NCBI GenBank assembly: GCA_023428695.1
Contig: JAEYWY010000018.1
Location: forward strand, 1 to 64,000
Length of the DNA: 64,000 nucleotides
Origin: Bacteroidota bacterium
GTDB lineage: Bacteria; Bacteroidota; Bacteroidia; Cytophagales; Cyclobacteriaceae
Direction of reading: 5' to 3'
Shown here: one piece after another, positions 25,088 through 33,642 of the stretch
How positions within the stretch are numbered: the stretch's first letter is position 1
Layout of the letters: each line of letters opens with the position of its first letter
Notes under the pieces: model-generated
The model's input: the letters and a program-made list of their open reading frames with translations, nothing else
What the model was told of the DNA's origin: nothing
Databases searched by the model: none
Translations under genes and position numbers: made by a program

Positions 25088-25315
25088 CTATTTTTCCTTT
25101 CCCTTTTTGCGTTTTGAGTGTTTCATATCGTCGTAGTCGTCGCGCTCCGCCAGCTTCTTGTCATCGACGTTTTCATTGAGAAACTCGTTGATTTTCTCAA
25201 TGTTCATATTGGATCGGATTTCTCCGAACTGATCGATCGAAATATCAAAACCGCTCAGATCCTTGTGGACTTTGGGCTTCGGCTTTGGCTTGTTCTTTTT
25301 GTCTTTTTTTTCCAT
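25088..25315 (-). CDS. Small lysine-rich conserved-looking protein
   Basis: 75 residues and very charged. A Lys/Pro-rich start (KKDKKNKPKPKPKVHK) precedes a short amphipathic core (LSGFDISIDQFGEIRSNMNI, EKINEFLNENVDDKK) and a basic tail (KHSKRKKGKEK). The ordered core between disordered basic ends, the good start codon and the terminator 12 bp downstream support a real gene. Such a protein could bind nucleic acid or ribosomes, but nothing shows this directly. Confidence 0.72.
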   Translation of the reverse strand: MEKKDKKNKPKPKPKVHKDLSGFDISIDQFGEIRSNMNIEKINEFLNENVDDKKLAERDDYDDMKHSKRKKGKEK

Positions 25316-25370
25316 AACCCTCGTGTTTTCGGCACTGCCTGTTATCTTATTCGTAAAACAGGCAAAATAG

Positions 25371-26903
25371 TTATGCCACTTTCACTCTTAAGTTCTGAAG
25401 GGCATAAGCGATCCTTTCAGCAACCTCCTGAGAGCCAATTATTTCCATGATCATCATCAGGTCAGGTCCACCGCCAGCACCCGTAAGCGCCAGACGAAGT
25501 GCCTGTAAAACCTTTCCGGTCCCGACGCCTTCCCCAGCTGCCGCCTGATCCAGCAATTCCTTTGCTTCTGCCGCAGTTAGCGCTGGCCGACCGGTTACGA
25601 CTTTCTCAAACGACGTGAGCACTTTCTTCGCATCGTCGTTCCATCTTTTGTTCACAACACTTTCGTCATAAGTCTCAGGTCGTCTGAAGAAGAATTTGCC
25701 CTGTTCCCAAAGGTCTTGCGGAAACGTGATTCGTTCGCGCATGATGCTGACAATCTTGAGCGCCTTTTCCTTCGTACATGACAAGTTCTGTTTTTCAAGT
25801 GAGGCAAGCAGAAAACCCACTAAGGTATCGTCTGACTTGTTTTTCAGGTAGTGCTGGTTGAACCACTGTGCCTTAAGTACGTCGAAACGCGCTCCTGCTT
25901 TGTTGATTCTTTCGATCGAAAACTCGGTGATGAGTTCGTCAAGCGTGAACAGTTCGCGATCATTTCCGGGGTTCCAGCCCAGCAACGCCAGGAAGTTTAT
26001 CAACGCCTCTGGTAAGTATCCGGCCTCGCGATAGCCCACCGAAACCTCACCGGTTTCTTCGGTCCACGTAAGCGGAAAAATCGGAAATCCGAAACGTACT
26101 GCGTCGCGTTTGCTGAGCTTGCCGTTTCCATCGGGTTTGAGCAAAAGCGGAAGGTGCGCGAACCGTGGCATTTCGGCTTCCCATCCCAGGAACCTGTAAA
26201 GCAGCACGTGCAACGGAGCGGATGGCAACCACTCCTCGCCGCGGATAACGTGCGAAATCTTCATCAGGTAATCATCGACTACATTGGCGAGGTGGTAAGT
26301 AGGCATACCGTCGCTTTTCAGCAAAACCTTGTCGTCGATCTGCGAAGAATGAATATTCACCCAGCCGCGGATCAGGTCCTGGAAACGAACCTCATCCTTG
26401 CGCGGTACTTTCAGACGAATCACATAGGGCGTACCGGCATCCAAAAGGCTCTTAACTTCTGATTCGGGAAGCGTGAGCGAATTGCGCATCTGCATGCGCG
26501 TAATGCTGTTGTACTGGGGCGCGACGACGCCGGCGGATTCAAGGCGTTTCCGCATCGCGTCTTCCTCCTCTTTGGTGTCGAACGCATAATAGGCATGACC
26601 TTGCTCAACAAGCTGGAGGGCATACTTGCGGTAGATTTCTTTGCGTTCCGATTGGCGATACGGGGCGTGTGGCCCGCCGACGCCGACGCCTTCGTCGATA
26701 GTTATTCCAAGCCATGACAACGCTTCAATAATGTACTGCTCAGCGCCGGGCACAAAGCGCGACTGATCAGTGTCTTCAATACGCAAAATCATCGTTCCTC
26801 CAAGCTTCCGCGCAAGGAGGAAGTTGTAAAGGGCAGTTCGCACACCGCCAATATGAAGTGCTCCGGTTGGGCTGGGTGCGAAACGAACACGAACTTCTCT
26901 CAT
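25371..26903 (-). CDS. gltX: Glutamyl-tRNA synthetase
   Basis: 510 residues from ATG 26903; an in-frame TTG precedes it. Class I synthetase charging tRNA-Glu. The HIGH-type motif is in RFAPSPTGALHIGGVRTALY at the N-terminus and the KMSKS-type motif is KLSKR in the middle (GNGKLSKRDAVRFG). The C-terminal helical anticodon-binding part is complete. The gene is divergent from glnS across 246 bp. Since a separate GlnS exists, this enzyme is expected to be discriminating, though I cannot see the anticodon-reading residues well enough to prove it. Confidence 0.98.
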   Translation of the reverse strand: MREVRVRFAPSPTGALHIGGVRTALYNFLLARKLGGTMILRIEDTDQSRFVPGAEQYIIEALSWLGITIDEGVGVGGPHAPYRQSERKEIYRKYALQLVEQGHAYYAFDTKEEEDAMRKRLESAGVVAPQYNSITRMQMRNSLTLPESEVKSLLDAGTPYVIRLKVPRKDEVRFQDLIRGWVNIHSSQIDDKVLLKSDGMPTYHLANVVDDYLMKISHVIRGEEWLPSAPLHVLLYRFLGWEAEMPRFAHLPLLLKPDGNGKLSKRDAVRFGFPIFPLTWTEETGEVSVGYREAGYLPEALINFLALLGWNPGNDRELFTLDELITEFSIERINKAGARFDVLKAQWFNQHYLKNKSDDTLVGFLLASLEKQNLSCTKEKALKIVSIMRERITFPQDLWEQGKFFFRRPETYDESVVNKRWNDDAKKVLTSFEKVVTGRPALTAAEAKELLDQAAAGEGVGTGKVLQALRLALTGAGGGPDLMMIMEIIGSQEVAERIAYALQNLRVKVA

Positions 26904-26961
26904 CAAAATCTGGTTTTCCAGCCGGCAGCATGCCCGGCCGGGTTGTAGTTTTCAGGGACTG

Positions 26962-26969
26962 CAAAGGTA
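26962..26969 (-). promoter_or_regulatory. Possible -7 promoter element for gltX
   Basis: On the minus strand TACCTTTG matches the Bacteroidota -7 consensus TAnnTTTG exactly, 59 bp before the gltX start. I find no clear TTTG at the expected -33 distance, so this is a weak call. Confidence 0.3.
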
Positions 26970-27149
26970 ACCGATCCTTTAGATAATCGATAACGGATTT
27001 GATTAGTTGCGTTTACATTCCCGAGTGCAAACCATTTCGACGCAAAAAGTAGCCGGAGGAATATCGCGCTATTCGTAAACGCTTTTTACCTTGCGGACCC
27101 GCGACGATGGCCTGATGCCGCCGGCCCGCTTTAATTTAGAAAACAAGTC

Positions 27150-28814
27150 ATGACCGAAGAGAAGAGCCTTAATTTTTTGGAAGAGATCGTCGAAAACGAT
27201 CTGGCTGCCGGTAAGTATAAAACGATAGCCACACGCTTTCCACCGGAACCCAATGGCTATTTGCACATGGGTCACGCCAAGAGTATCTGCCTGAATTTCG
27301 GGCTGGCGCGGAAGTACAATGGCAAGACGAACCTGCGCTTTGACGATACCAATCCTGTTACCGAAGAAACGGAATACGTGGAAAGTATCAAGGCCGATGT
27401 ACGATGGCTGGGTTTCGAATGGGCCGCGGAACTTTACGCGTCCGATTACTTTGGCAACCTGTACGAATTTGCAGTGAAACTCATCCGCAAGGGGCTCGCG
27501 TATGTCGACGACAGTACGTCGGAGGAAATCGCCGCGCAAAAAGGCACACCCACTCAGGCGGGAACGGATAGTCCATACAGAAATCGCTCTGTGGAGGAAA
27601 ACCTCCGCCTTTTCGAGGAAATGAAGGCGGGCAAATACCGCGATGGTGAAAAGGTATTACGGGCGAAGATCGACATGGCAAATCCAAACATGCACATGCG
27701 CGATCCGATCATGTATCGTATCAAACACGCGCACCATCACCGTACAGGGGACACGTGGTGCATTTATCCGATGTACGACTTTGCTCATGGTCAGAGCGAC
27801 GCCATCGAGAATATCACACACAGCATTTGTACGCTGGAGTTTATTCCACACCGTGAGTTGTACGATTGGTTCATTGAAAAACTGGAGATATATCCGTCAC
27901 GCCAGTATGAGTTTGCACGACTTAACATGACCTACACGGTAATGAGCAAGCGCAAACTGTTGCAACTCGTCAATGAGGGGCATGTCAGCGGATGGGATGA
28001 TCCCCGTATGCCGACGCTTAGCGGTGTACGCCGGAGAGGCTATACGCCGGAGAGTATCCGCGAGTTCTGTGACAAAATCGGCGTTGCCAAACGTGAGAAC
28101 CTCATTGATGTAGGTCTGCTTGAATTCTGCGTGCGCGAACATCTTAACAAGATTGCGCTGAGAAGGATGGTTGTGTTCGAACCACTCAAAGTTGTGCTTA
28201 CGAACTACCCCGAGGGGAAAAGCGAATTGCTCGAATCTGAAAACAATCCGGAGGATCCGGAAAGCGGAAAACGAACCGTGCCTTTTGGAAGGGAGATCTA
28301 TATCGAGAGCGAGGACTTTATGGAAAATCCTCCGAAGAAATTCTTCCGCCTGGCCCCGGGGCAAATGGTTCGGCTCAAGAGCGCATACATCATCCGTTGT
28401 GACGAAGTGATTCACGACGATTCCGGCAACGTGACGGAATTACGCTGTACATACATTCCGGAAAGCCGGAGCGGATCAGACACGTCGGGTATTCAGGTGA
28501 AAGGCACGCTACATTGGGTAAGTGCTCAACACGGGGTTACCATCGAAGTGCGTCTGTACGATCGCTTGTTCAAGGTTGAAGATCTCGGCGATGCGGAAGG
28601 CGACTTCAGGGAGTATCTCAATCCTGATTCGCTCAATGTGTTGACGAATGTTATCGCTGAACCTGCATTAACGGAAGCAAGGGAGGGTGACCGCTTCCAG
28701 TTCCTGCGCAAGGGATACTTCTGTCTCGACAGGGATTCAAACGCGTCCCGACTTGTATTCAACAGAACGGTAACGCTTCGCGATATGTGGAGCAAAGAAG
28801 CGAAGAAGGGATAG
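27150..28814 (+). CDS. glnS: Glutaminyl-tRNA synthetase
   Basis: 554 residues, close to the E. coli length. Class I enzyme charging tRNA-Gln directly. The HIGH motif is in RFPPEPNGYLHMGHAKSICL and the KMSKS-type motif is VMSKRKLLQL. TNLRFDDTNPVTEETEYVES and the two C-terminal beta-barrel anticodon domains (TVPFGREIYIESEDF, TLHWVSAQHGVTIEVRLYDR) are present. GlnS occurs in only some bacteria and is thought to have entered them from eukaryotes. It lies back to back with gltX, and its stop is 2 bp from the convergent gene. Confidence 0.98.
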   Translation: MTEEKSLNFLEEIVENDLAAGKYKTIATRFPPEPNGYLHMGHAKSICLNFGLARKYNGKTNLRFDDTNPVTEETEYVESIKADVRWLGFEWAAELYASDYFGNLYEFAVKLIRKGLAYVDDSTSEEIAAQKGTPTQAGTDSPYRNRSVEENLRLFEEMKAGKYRDGEKVLRAKIDMANPNMHMRDPIMYRIKHAHHHRTGDTWCIYPMYDFAHGQSDAIENITHSICTLEFIPHRELYDWFIEKLEIYPSRQYEFARLNMTYTVMSKRKLLQLVNEGHVSGWDDPRMPTLSGVRRRGYTPESIREFCDKIGVAKRENLIDVGLLEFCVREHLNKIALRRMVVFEPLKVVLTNYPEGKSELLESENNPEDPESGKRTVPFGREIYIESEDFMENPPKKFFRLAPGQMVRLKSAYIIRCDEVIHDDSGNVTELRCTYIPESRSGSDTSGIQVKGTLHWVSAQHGVTIEVRLYDRLFKVEDLGDAEGDFREYLNPDSLNVLTNVIAEPALTEAREGDRFQFLRKGYFCLDRDSNASRLVFNRTVTLRDMWSKEAKKG

Positions 28815-28816
28815 GT

Positions 28817-29272
28817 TCAGGACAGCAGATCGCGAAGCATTTGTTTTGCTATTCGCACGTGAAAACGGAAGTTGAGCACGGCGATGATGTGTATCGCAAC
28901 CGTGAACAGGAGCAACGCAGAAGAAGTGCCGGCCTTTCCATAGCCCGCGTAAAAAACTATTGCGAGAAGCGGCAGCACTACCGACCAGAATGTCAGCAAC
29001 ATTTTAGTTGCAGGAAACAGCGCGTAGTCGATAAACACAAGCGATCCCTTCGAACTGGATTCGATGCGACCATTTACCAACGGTACAAAAAGCTGTTGTC
29101 GACGTGTTCTCAGCGTAAGCTGAAATTTATCGTCCTTCAACCACCCGTCAATTAATCGCGGGACTTCGCTGATCGTTACCTGCCGTCCAATCACGGCCTC
29201 AAGTCGTGAAGAAACAAGTTCGAAGTCATGCGGTATCACATGTGTTTCCGTCTCCTGAGGATAGAGTCGCAT
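28817..29272 (-). CDS. Membrane protein of unknown function, coupled to ridA
   Basis: 151 residues from ATG 29272. The ATG overlaps the ridA stop as TGATG, so translation is probably coupled. The N-terminal half is soluble (RLYPQETETHVIPHDFELVS, VTISEVPRLIDGWLKDDKFQ) and two hydrophobic helices follow (about 92-112 and 117-138), with a basic C-terminus. It resembles no family I know. The link to RidA is a positional inference. Confidence 0.75.
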   Translation of the reverse strand: MRLYPQETETHVIPHDFELVSSRLEAVIGRQVTISEVPRLIDGWLKDDKFQLTLRTRRQQLFVPLVNGRIESSSKGSLVFIDYALFPATKMLLTFWSVVLPLLAIVFYAGYGKAGTSSALLLFTVAIHIIAVLNFRFHVRIAKQMLRDLLS

Positions 29273-29652
29273 CAAGCACTGGCGATACAGGATATCTCAA
29301 CGTTGACTCCTTTCGGGAGTTTTGCAACTTCCACGGTTTCGCGGGCAGGAGGGTCCGTTTGAAAGTACTGGCCGTAAATCTCGTTCACCTTTGGAAAGTT
29401 GTTCATATCCTGAAGGAAGATGGAGCACTTCATCACATTGCTGAAGTTCATGCCTGCAGCGGTCAGAATCGCCTGCAGGTTCTTCATCACCTGCTTCGTT
29501 TCTACTTCAATCGAAGACGTGACCAACGACCCTGAGGCGGGGTCGATCGCGATTTGTCCACTGACGTATAAAAGGTTTCCGGACTGAACAGCCTGACTGT
29601 AGGGACCGATTGGGTCCGGCGCATCTGCGGTGTAAATGATTTTCTTTGCCAT
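29272..29652 (-). CDS. ridA: RidA family enamine/imine deaminase
   Basis: 126 residues, standard length. RidA hydrolyses reactive enamines and imines such as 2-aminoacrylate made by PLP enzymes, and acts as a cytoplasmic trimer. Signatures are PIGPYSQAVQSGNLLYVSGQ, the Asn-containing MKNLQAILTAAGMNFSNVMK, and the C-terminal PPARETVEVAKLPKGVNVEI, with the conserved Arg that binds the substrate carboxylate. The downstream membrane protein gene overlaps its stop codon. Confidence 0.96.
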   Translation of the reverse strand: MAKKIIYTADAPDPIGPYSQAVQSGNLLYVSGQIAIDPASGSLVTSSIEVETKQVMKNLQAILTAAGMNFSNVMKCSIFLQDMNNFPKVNEIYGQYFQTDPPARETVEVAKLPKGVNVEISCIASA

Positions 29653-29724
29653 TTGCGAGAATTATTGTGATCCGTGTTATGTTTAGGTCGGCGACACTAC
29701 TGGGGCGACCCCTGGATCACAAAA

Positions 29725-30399
29725 ATGAAAATATTAATAACCGGAAGCGAAAAAAATTTCCTGGAATGGTCTGCAATTCTGTCCGGTGATCATACAATCA
29801 CTTATCTAATGGAGCGCCCGACAGATTTGGAGTTGTTTCCGGAAACAGATCTTGTGATCGATTTTCACAATGCTACGGAGAACCCGTCAACACTTAACGT
29901 TTATGGCGATTCAAAAACGCCGGTTTTCCTGAATACTGTTTTTGGAACCCTGGCAGAAATCCGAAAGGAGGGTCAGATTACACGTCAGGGTGTTTACGGG
30001 TTCAATGGATTAGCGGGATTTTTTAACAGTTGCATCGAAGCCGTCATTCCGAATGAAAATGAACTCGCTTCTCTACAAGATGTATGCAAGCCTTTAGGAG
30101 TCGATGTAGTCACTGTCAAGGATCAGGTTGGAATGGTTACACCGAGGGTAGTGTGCATGATCATCAATGAAGCGTATTACACCGCGGAAGAAGGCACTGC
30201 CTCCCGCCAGGACATTGACATTGCCATGAAACTCGGAACAAACTATCCATTTGGACCCTTTGAATGGTGTGAGAAAATCGGGGTTGATCAGGTCTACCGG
30301 CTTATGGGCGCGATCTATGAATCGACGGGTAACGAGCGCTACAAAGTGTGTCCTTTGCTGGAAAAGGAGGCCCGTCATCTTATGTTACCGGGACGTTAA
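29725..30399 (+). CDS. 3-hydroxyacyl-CoA dehydrogenase C-terminal-domain protein with reduced N-terminus
   Basis: 224 residues from ATG 29725. The C-terminal half (about 110-215) is a recognisable 3-hydroxyacyl-CoA dehydrogenase helical domain (DQVGMVTPRVVCMIINEAYY, then IDIAMKLGTNYPFGPFEWCE). The N-terminal 100 residues (MKILITGSEKNFLEWSAILS) are shorter than the usual 190-residue NAD domain and lack a clear GxGxxG. It may not be a dehydrogenase, and could be a diverged partner or regulatory form. It is divergent from ridA and just upstream of the Na/Pi symporter gene on the same strand. Confidence 0.82.
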   Translation: MKILITGSEKNFLEWSAILSGDHTITYLMERPTDLELFPETDLVIDFHNATENPSTLNVYGDSKTPVFLNTVFGTLAEIRKEGQITRQGVYGFNGLAGFFNSCIEAVIPNENELASLQDVCKPLGVDVVTVKDQVGMVTPRVVCMIINEAYYTAEEGTASRQDIDIAMKLGTNYPFGPFEWCEKIGVDQVYRLMGAIYESTGNERYKVCPLLEKEARHLMLPGR

Positions 30400-30458
30400 G
30401 TTTTGGAAGCCACTATTCGATTAACGCCAGCCGCATACTATTTTTGAAGGAAAACTAC

Positions 30459-32063
30459 GTGCACGAATTGGAAGAAGAGTCGGCTCTGCAAACAGACAGC
30501 GCATCCTCGCGGCAGCGCACGAGCAAGGTGCGTTCCGGCCTTCTGATTGCTGTTGCATTGATTACATTCCTGTTTGCCATCGATCTGATGGTTGCGTCTC
30601 TGAACCGGCTTGGCTCCGGATTGTCAGAGGCGATACTCTTTGCAACGTCTAATCCTTTCAACGGGCTTTTCATCGGATTACTTGTCACCGCGCTTTTACA
30701 AAGCAGCTCAACGACAACTTCACTGGTGGTAGCCTTTGTGGCATCGCGACTGATAACTGTGGAGTCTGCACTTCCGATTATCATGGGTGCCAACATTGGT
30801 ACAACCATCACCAGCACAATCGTGAGTCTTGGCTTCATGAACAAAAAGAAGGAATTCCAGCGCGCTGTTGCAAGTGGAACATACCATGATATGTTCAATA
30901 TTCTTACGGCGCTGATCGTTTTTCCCCTCCAGTATTACTATAACTTTCTCGGCAGGGTTTCAACGTACATTGCTGACCTGATTTTTGTGCCGGTACTCAA
31001 ACCTGCTCAACATGTAGAGCCGGGGAAGAGTCTTTTTGATCCGGTCATTACGTTGATCGAAACATGGATTCCGTCCGGACTGCCGCTGAGTTTGCTTTCA
31101 TTAGTGTTATTGTTTGGCTCGATACTCGCCTTCCGTAGACTTGTTTCTGATATCCTTGATGTGAAGGAGCCGCGGAGGCTGGGTAGGTTCTTGTTTGGAT
31201 ATTGGAAGTCGTTTTTCTGGGGACTCACAACGACCGCTGCGATACGTTCAAGTACGATTACGACGTCGCTCATCGTGCCTGTCGTCGCAAAGAAGGTTGT
31301 TACGCTGGAAAGGGCGGTGCCATTTATCATCGGTGCGAATGTCGGTACAACGATTACAGCATTTATCGCTGTATCCCTTAATGCAACTACACGCGAAGCT
31401 ATCATTATAGCTTCGTCGCATTTCGTCTTTAATTTTGTAGGCGTACTGTTTTTTCTGATCATGCCAGGCGTAAGGCAACTCCCCTATGCGCTCGCTAACC
31501 GGCTTGGGTCCCTTACGCTTCGGTTCCGGCTCTCCGGGTTTGTCTATCTTTTGAGTACATTCTTTTTTGTTCCGTTTATTCTGATTTATCTGAATAAGGA
31601 CACAATCAGGCGCTACGTCCTGACCTATGAAAAAGGAGGTGAGCGCTATAAGCTTTCAGTTCGCGTAAACAAGCGCACCCAACATGGTGAATGGATATAC
31701 TACTCCGGCGTGGACGACACAAATCAACTTCCTGATCGGATCGAACCTGTTTCAACCCGGAAGAATACGTTTATGGTGGGCGCCGACTTGTTTCTTTTTA
31801 ACCGTCCGGGCTTTTGTTGGGACCATGAACGCGAGGGAATCAGGGTTCACACTTGTGTTGAAGATATTCGCCCGAGGTTTGCGATTGCAGGACATTCTTT
31901 TGATTCCGTCTATGTCTTCCGGCAGTCGTTTTTGAAGCGTGGCGACAGCGTCGTACACCGCTACTATTTCGCCGCACGCGAACGCATCTTATTGCTACAC
32001 GAAGGGGATTCCTCAGGCCGGAACCAAACCCTGGAAAAACTGGTTTCATTCGAGGAACGTTAG
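30459..32063 (+). CDS. Na+/phosphate symporter family protein
   Basis: 534 residues from GTG 30459, which follows an AAGGAAAA-type purine stretch; an upstream GTG at 30348 would overlap the previous gene. Two inverted PF02690-type repeats are visible: LLQSSSTTTSLVVAFVASRL with GANIGTTITSTIVSLG, and IRSSTITTSLIVPVVAKKVV with GANVGTTITAFIAVSL. These serine/threonine-rich loops bind Na+ and phosphate in the NptA/SLC34 fold. About the last 160 residues are an extra soluble domain (KRTQHGEWIYYSGVDDTNQL) that is not a standard PhoU helix bundle. It may open the downstream holin-like operon. Confidence 0.92.
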   Translation: MHELEEESALQTDSASSRQRTSKVRSGLLIAVALITFLFAIDLMVASLNRLGSGLSEAILFATSNPFNGLFIGLLVTALLQSSSTTTSLVVAFVASRLITVESALPIIMGANIGTTITSTIVSLGFMNKKKEFQRAVASGTYHDMFNILTALIVFPLQYYYNFLGRVSTYIADLIFVPVLKPAQHVEPGKSLFDPVITLIETWIPSGLPLSLLSLVLLFGSILAFRRLVSDILDVKEPRRLGRFLFGYWKSFFWGLTTTAAIRSSTITTSLIVPVVAKKVVTLERAVPFIIGANVGTTITAFIAVSLNATTREAIIIASSHFVFNFVGVLFFLIMPGVRQLPYALANRLGSLTLRFRLSGFVYLLSTFFFVPFILIYLNKDTIRRYVLTYEKGGERYKLSVRVNKRTQHGEWIYYSGVDDTNQLPDRIEPVSTRKNTFMVGADLFLFNRPGFCWDHEREGIRVHTCVEDIRPRFAIAGHSFDSVYVFRQSFLKRGDSVVHRYYFAARERILLLHEGDSSGRNQTLEKLVSFEER

Positions 32064-32113
32064 CCCCTATTTTCCGATCTTCTCTCTATATTGCGTAAAC
32101 GAAAAGGAGAAAC

Positions 32114-32470
32114 GTGATCAAGGAAGGTATCGCCCGGATGTTGAAGCTCGACCAGGTAATCGAAAGGCTTACCGACTATGTCGAAAGCAGAATCGAGCTT
32201 GTCAAATACGATCTGAAGGAGGACGCCGCCAGGATTCTGTCACGTCTTTCAGTCTACCTGATCATACTTTTTGTCGGAACATTCTTTCTTCTGTTTATAA
32301 GTATTGCCGCTGCGCTCGAGTTGAGCAAAAACTTTGGGTATTTCTGGGGATTCGGAATTGTCAGTGGAGTTTACCTGATCGCTGGTCTGACCGTGTTCCT
32401 GACGCGCAATCAGTTGGCAACAAAAATTGAACGGGAGATAAAAATACTGGTGAAGCAAAAGAACAAGTAA
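32114..32470 (+). CDS. Holin-superfamily-III / YqjE-like membrane protein
   Basis: 118 residues from GTG 32114; ATG 32138 is the alternative start. An amphipathic N-terminal helix (DQVIERLTDYVESRIELVKY) precedes two membrane helices (about 45-70 and 78-98) and a basic tail (TKIEREIKILVKQKNK). This is the PF07332 'phage holin' pattern that includes chromosomal YqjE. There are no lysis or phage genes around, so a role in cell lysis is unlikely. The next gene begins immediately after its stop codon. Confidence 0.85.
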   Translation: MIKEGIARMLKLDQVIERLTDYVESRIELVKYDLKEDAARILSRLSVYLIILFVGTFFLLFISIAAALELSKNFGYFWGFGIVSGVYLIAGLTVFLTRNQLATKIEREIKILVKQKNK

Positions 32471-32872
32471 ATGGAGCTAATGGATACAGACGAGGAAAGA
32501 GGCCGTCTGCTGCGGCAAACAGCCAAACATCGTGAAGCCCTCGAAAGCGAGGTTCACATGATCACTGAAAGCACCGAAAAAATTATCAAGAACGCCCTCA
32601 TCATAGGAGGTTCCCTGGCGTTGGCGTACTTTCTCGTGCGGCAATTCTCCGGCAAGACCAAATCCCGGAAGGGAAAGGAACGCAAAGTCAAAATTGTTCA
32701 GGCTGAAGCTCCGGGGGTTGTAGTTGAAGACGAAGGAAGCCACGAACCAGGCCTGATGGGTCAGATTGGTGCCGCTATTGCAACCCAGGCCTCCGTCTTC
32801 CTGCTTAATCTTGCCAAGGAAAAACTGATGGAATATCTGCAGTCCGTTCAGGAAAAGAAAGACGACGAATAA
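32471..32872 (+). CDS. Single-membrane-helix protein coupled to the YqjE-like gene
   Basis: 133 residues. A charged N-terminus (DEERGRLLRQTAKHREALES, about 1-38) precedes one membrane helix (about 40-58, NALIIGGSLALAYFLVRQFS), a lysine-rich segment and a C-terminal amphipathic helix (LLNLAKEKLMEYLQSVQEKK). I do not know its family. Its start abuts the upstream stop, and its own stop overlaps the next start as TAATG, so all three are translationally coupled. Size and arrangement recall YqjD/YqjK-type partners, by analogy only. Confidence 0.8.
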   Translation: MELMDTDEERGRLLRQTAKHREALESEVHMITESTEKIIKNALIIGGSLALAYFLVRQFSGKTKSRKGKERKVKIVQAEAPGVVVEDEGSHEPGLMGQIGAAIATQASVFLLNLAKEKLMEYLQSVQEKKDDE

Positions 32873-33621
32873 TGAACGTGCTGCTAACTCTACTCGAGCG
32901 GAAACGTGGCGGAAAAAAATGTATAGCCATACTGTTGGATCCTGACAAGATCGAAGACACGTCACGAATTCTTCCGCTTATCAATCTTGCAAGCGAAAGC
33001 TGTGTCGATTTCTTTTTCGTTGGTGGGAGTCTGATCACCACGCCAAACCTGTCGCATGTTGTCAAAGAGATCAAGAAAAATGTCAACATACCGGTTGTGT
33101 TGTTTCCCGGAAACAACATGCAGATTGATCCCTCAGCCGATGCCTTGCTTTTTCTTTCCCTGATATCAGGAAGAAATCCGGAATTGTTGATTGGCCAGCA
33201 CGTTGTGTCGGCACCGATCATTCGCAATACACGTCTAGAAGTTGTTCCCACAGGTTATATGCTCATCAATTCCGGACGCCTTACATCGGTAGCGTACATA
33301 AGCAACACGATGCCTATTCCCGAAGACAAGTATTCACTTGCCGCGAGTACGGCAATGGCTGGCGAAATGCTCGGCTTGCAATGTATTTACCTCGACGCCG
33401 GAAGTGGCGCGGAACGCGAAATCAGTGCAAAGATGATTGCTGCCGTGCGCAAGGTTATTCAGGTTCCTTTGATTGTCGGGGGCGGAATCAACACCGCACA
33501 AAAAGCCTGGAACGCACTTGAAGCCGGCGCCGATATGATTGTCATCGGTAATGCACTCGAAAAAAACCCACAACTCCTCACGGAGATTTCGGAGAAGATC
33601 TACGAGTGGAATCGGAATTAA
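32872..33621 (+). CDS. Geranylgeranylglyceryl phosphate synthase-family enzyme
   Basis: 249 residues, TIM-barrel fold. The family (archaeal GGGPS, bacterial PcrB) joins sn-glycerol-1-phosphate to a polyprenyl diphosphate by an ether bond. IAILLDPDKIED near the N-terminus carries the conserved phosphate/glycerol-binding start, with FFFVGGSLITTPNLSHVV, IYLDAGSGAEREI, LIVGGGINTAQKAWN and ADMIVIGNALEKNP completing the barrel. Some Flavobacteria have characterised homologues. The prenyl chain length cannot be told here. Its start codon overlaps the preceding membrane protein gene as TAATG. Confidence 0.95.
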   Translation: MNVLLTLLERKRGGKKCIAILLDPDKIEDTSRILPLINLASESCVDFFFVGGSLITTPNLSHVVKEIKKNVNIPVVLFPGNNMQIDPSADALLFLSLISGRNPELLIGQHVVSAPIIRNTRLEVVPTGYMLINSGRLTSVAYISNTMPIPEDKYSLAASTAMAGEMLGLQCIYLDAGSGAEREISAKMIAAVRKVIQVPLIVGGGINTAQKAWNALEAGADMIVIGNALEKNPQLLTEISEKIYEWNRN

Positions 33622-33642
33622 TAAAGGGAAGCGGAGGCTGTC

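Noticed and set aside
27897..28415. Open frame antisense to glnS
   Set aside because: A shadow of the conserved synthetase sequence.
32114..32470. Phage remnant suggested by the holin-like protein
   Set aside because: No other phage gene, integrase or attachment site is near, and the family is common in ordinary chromosomes.
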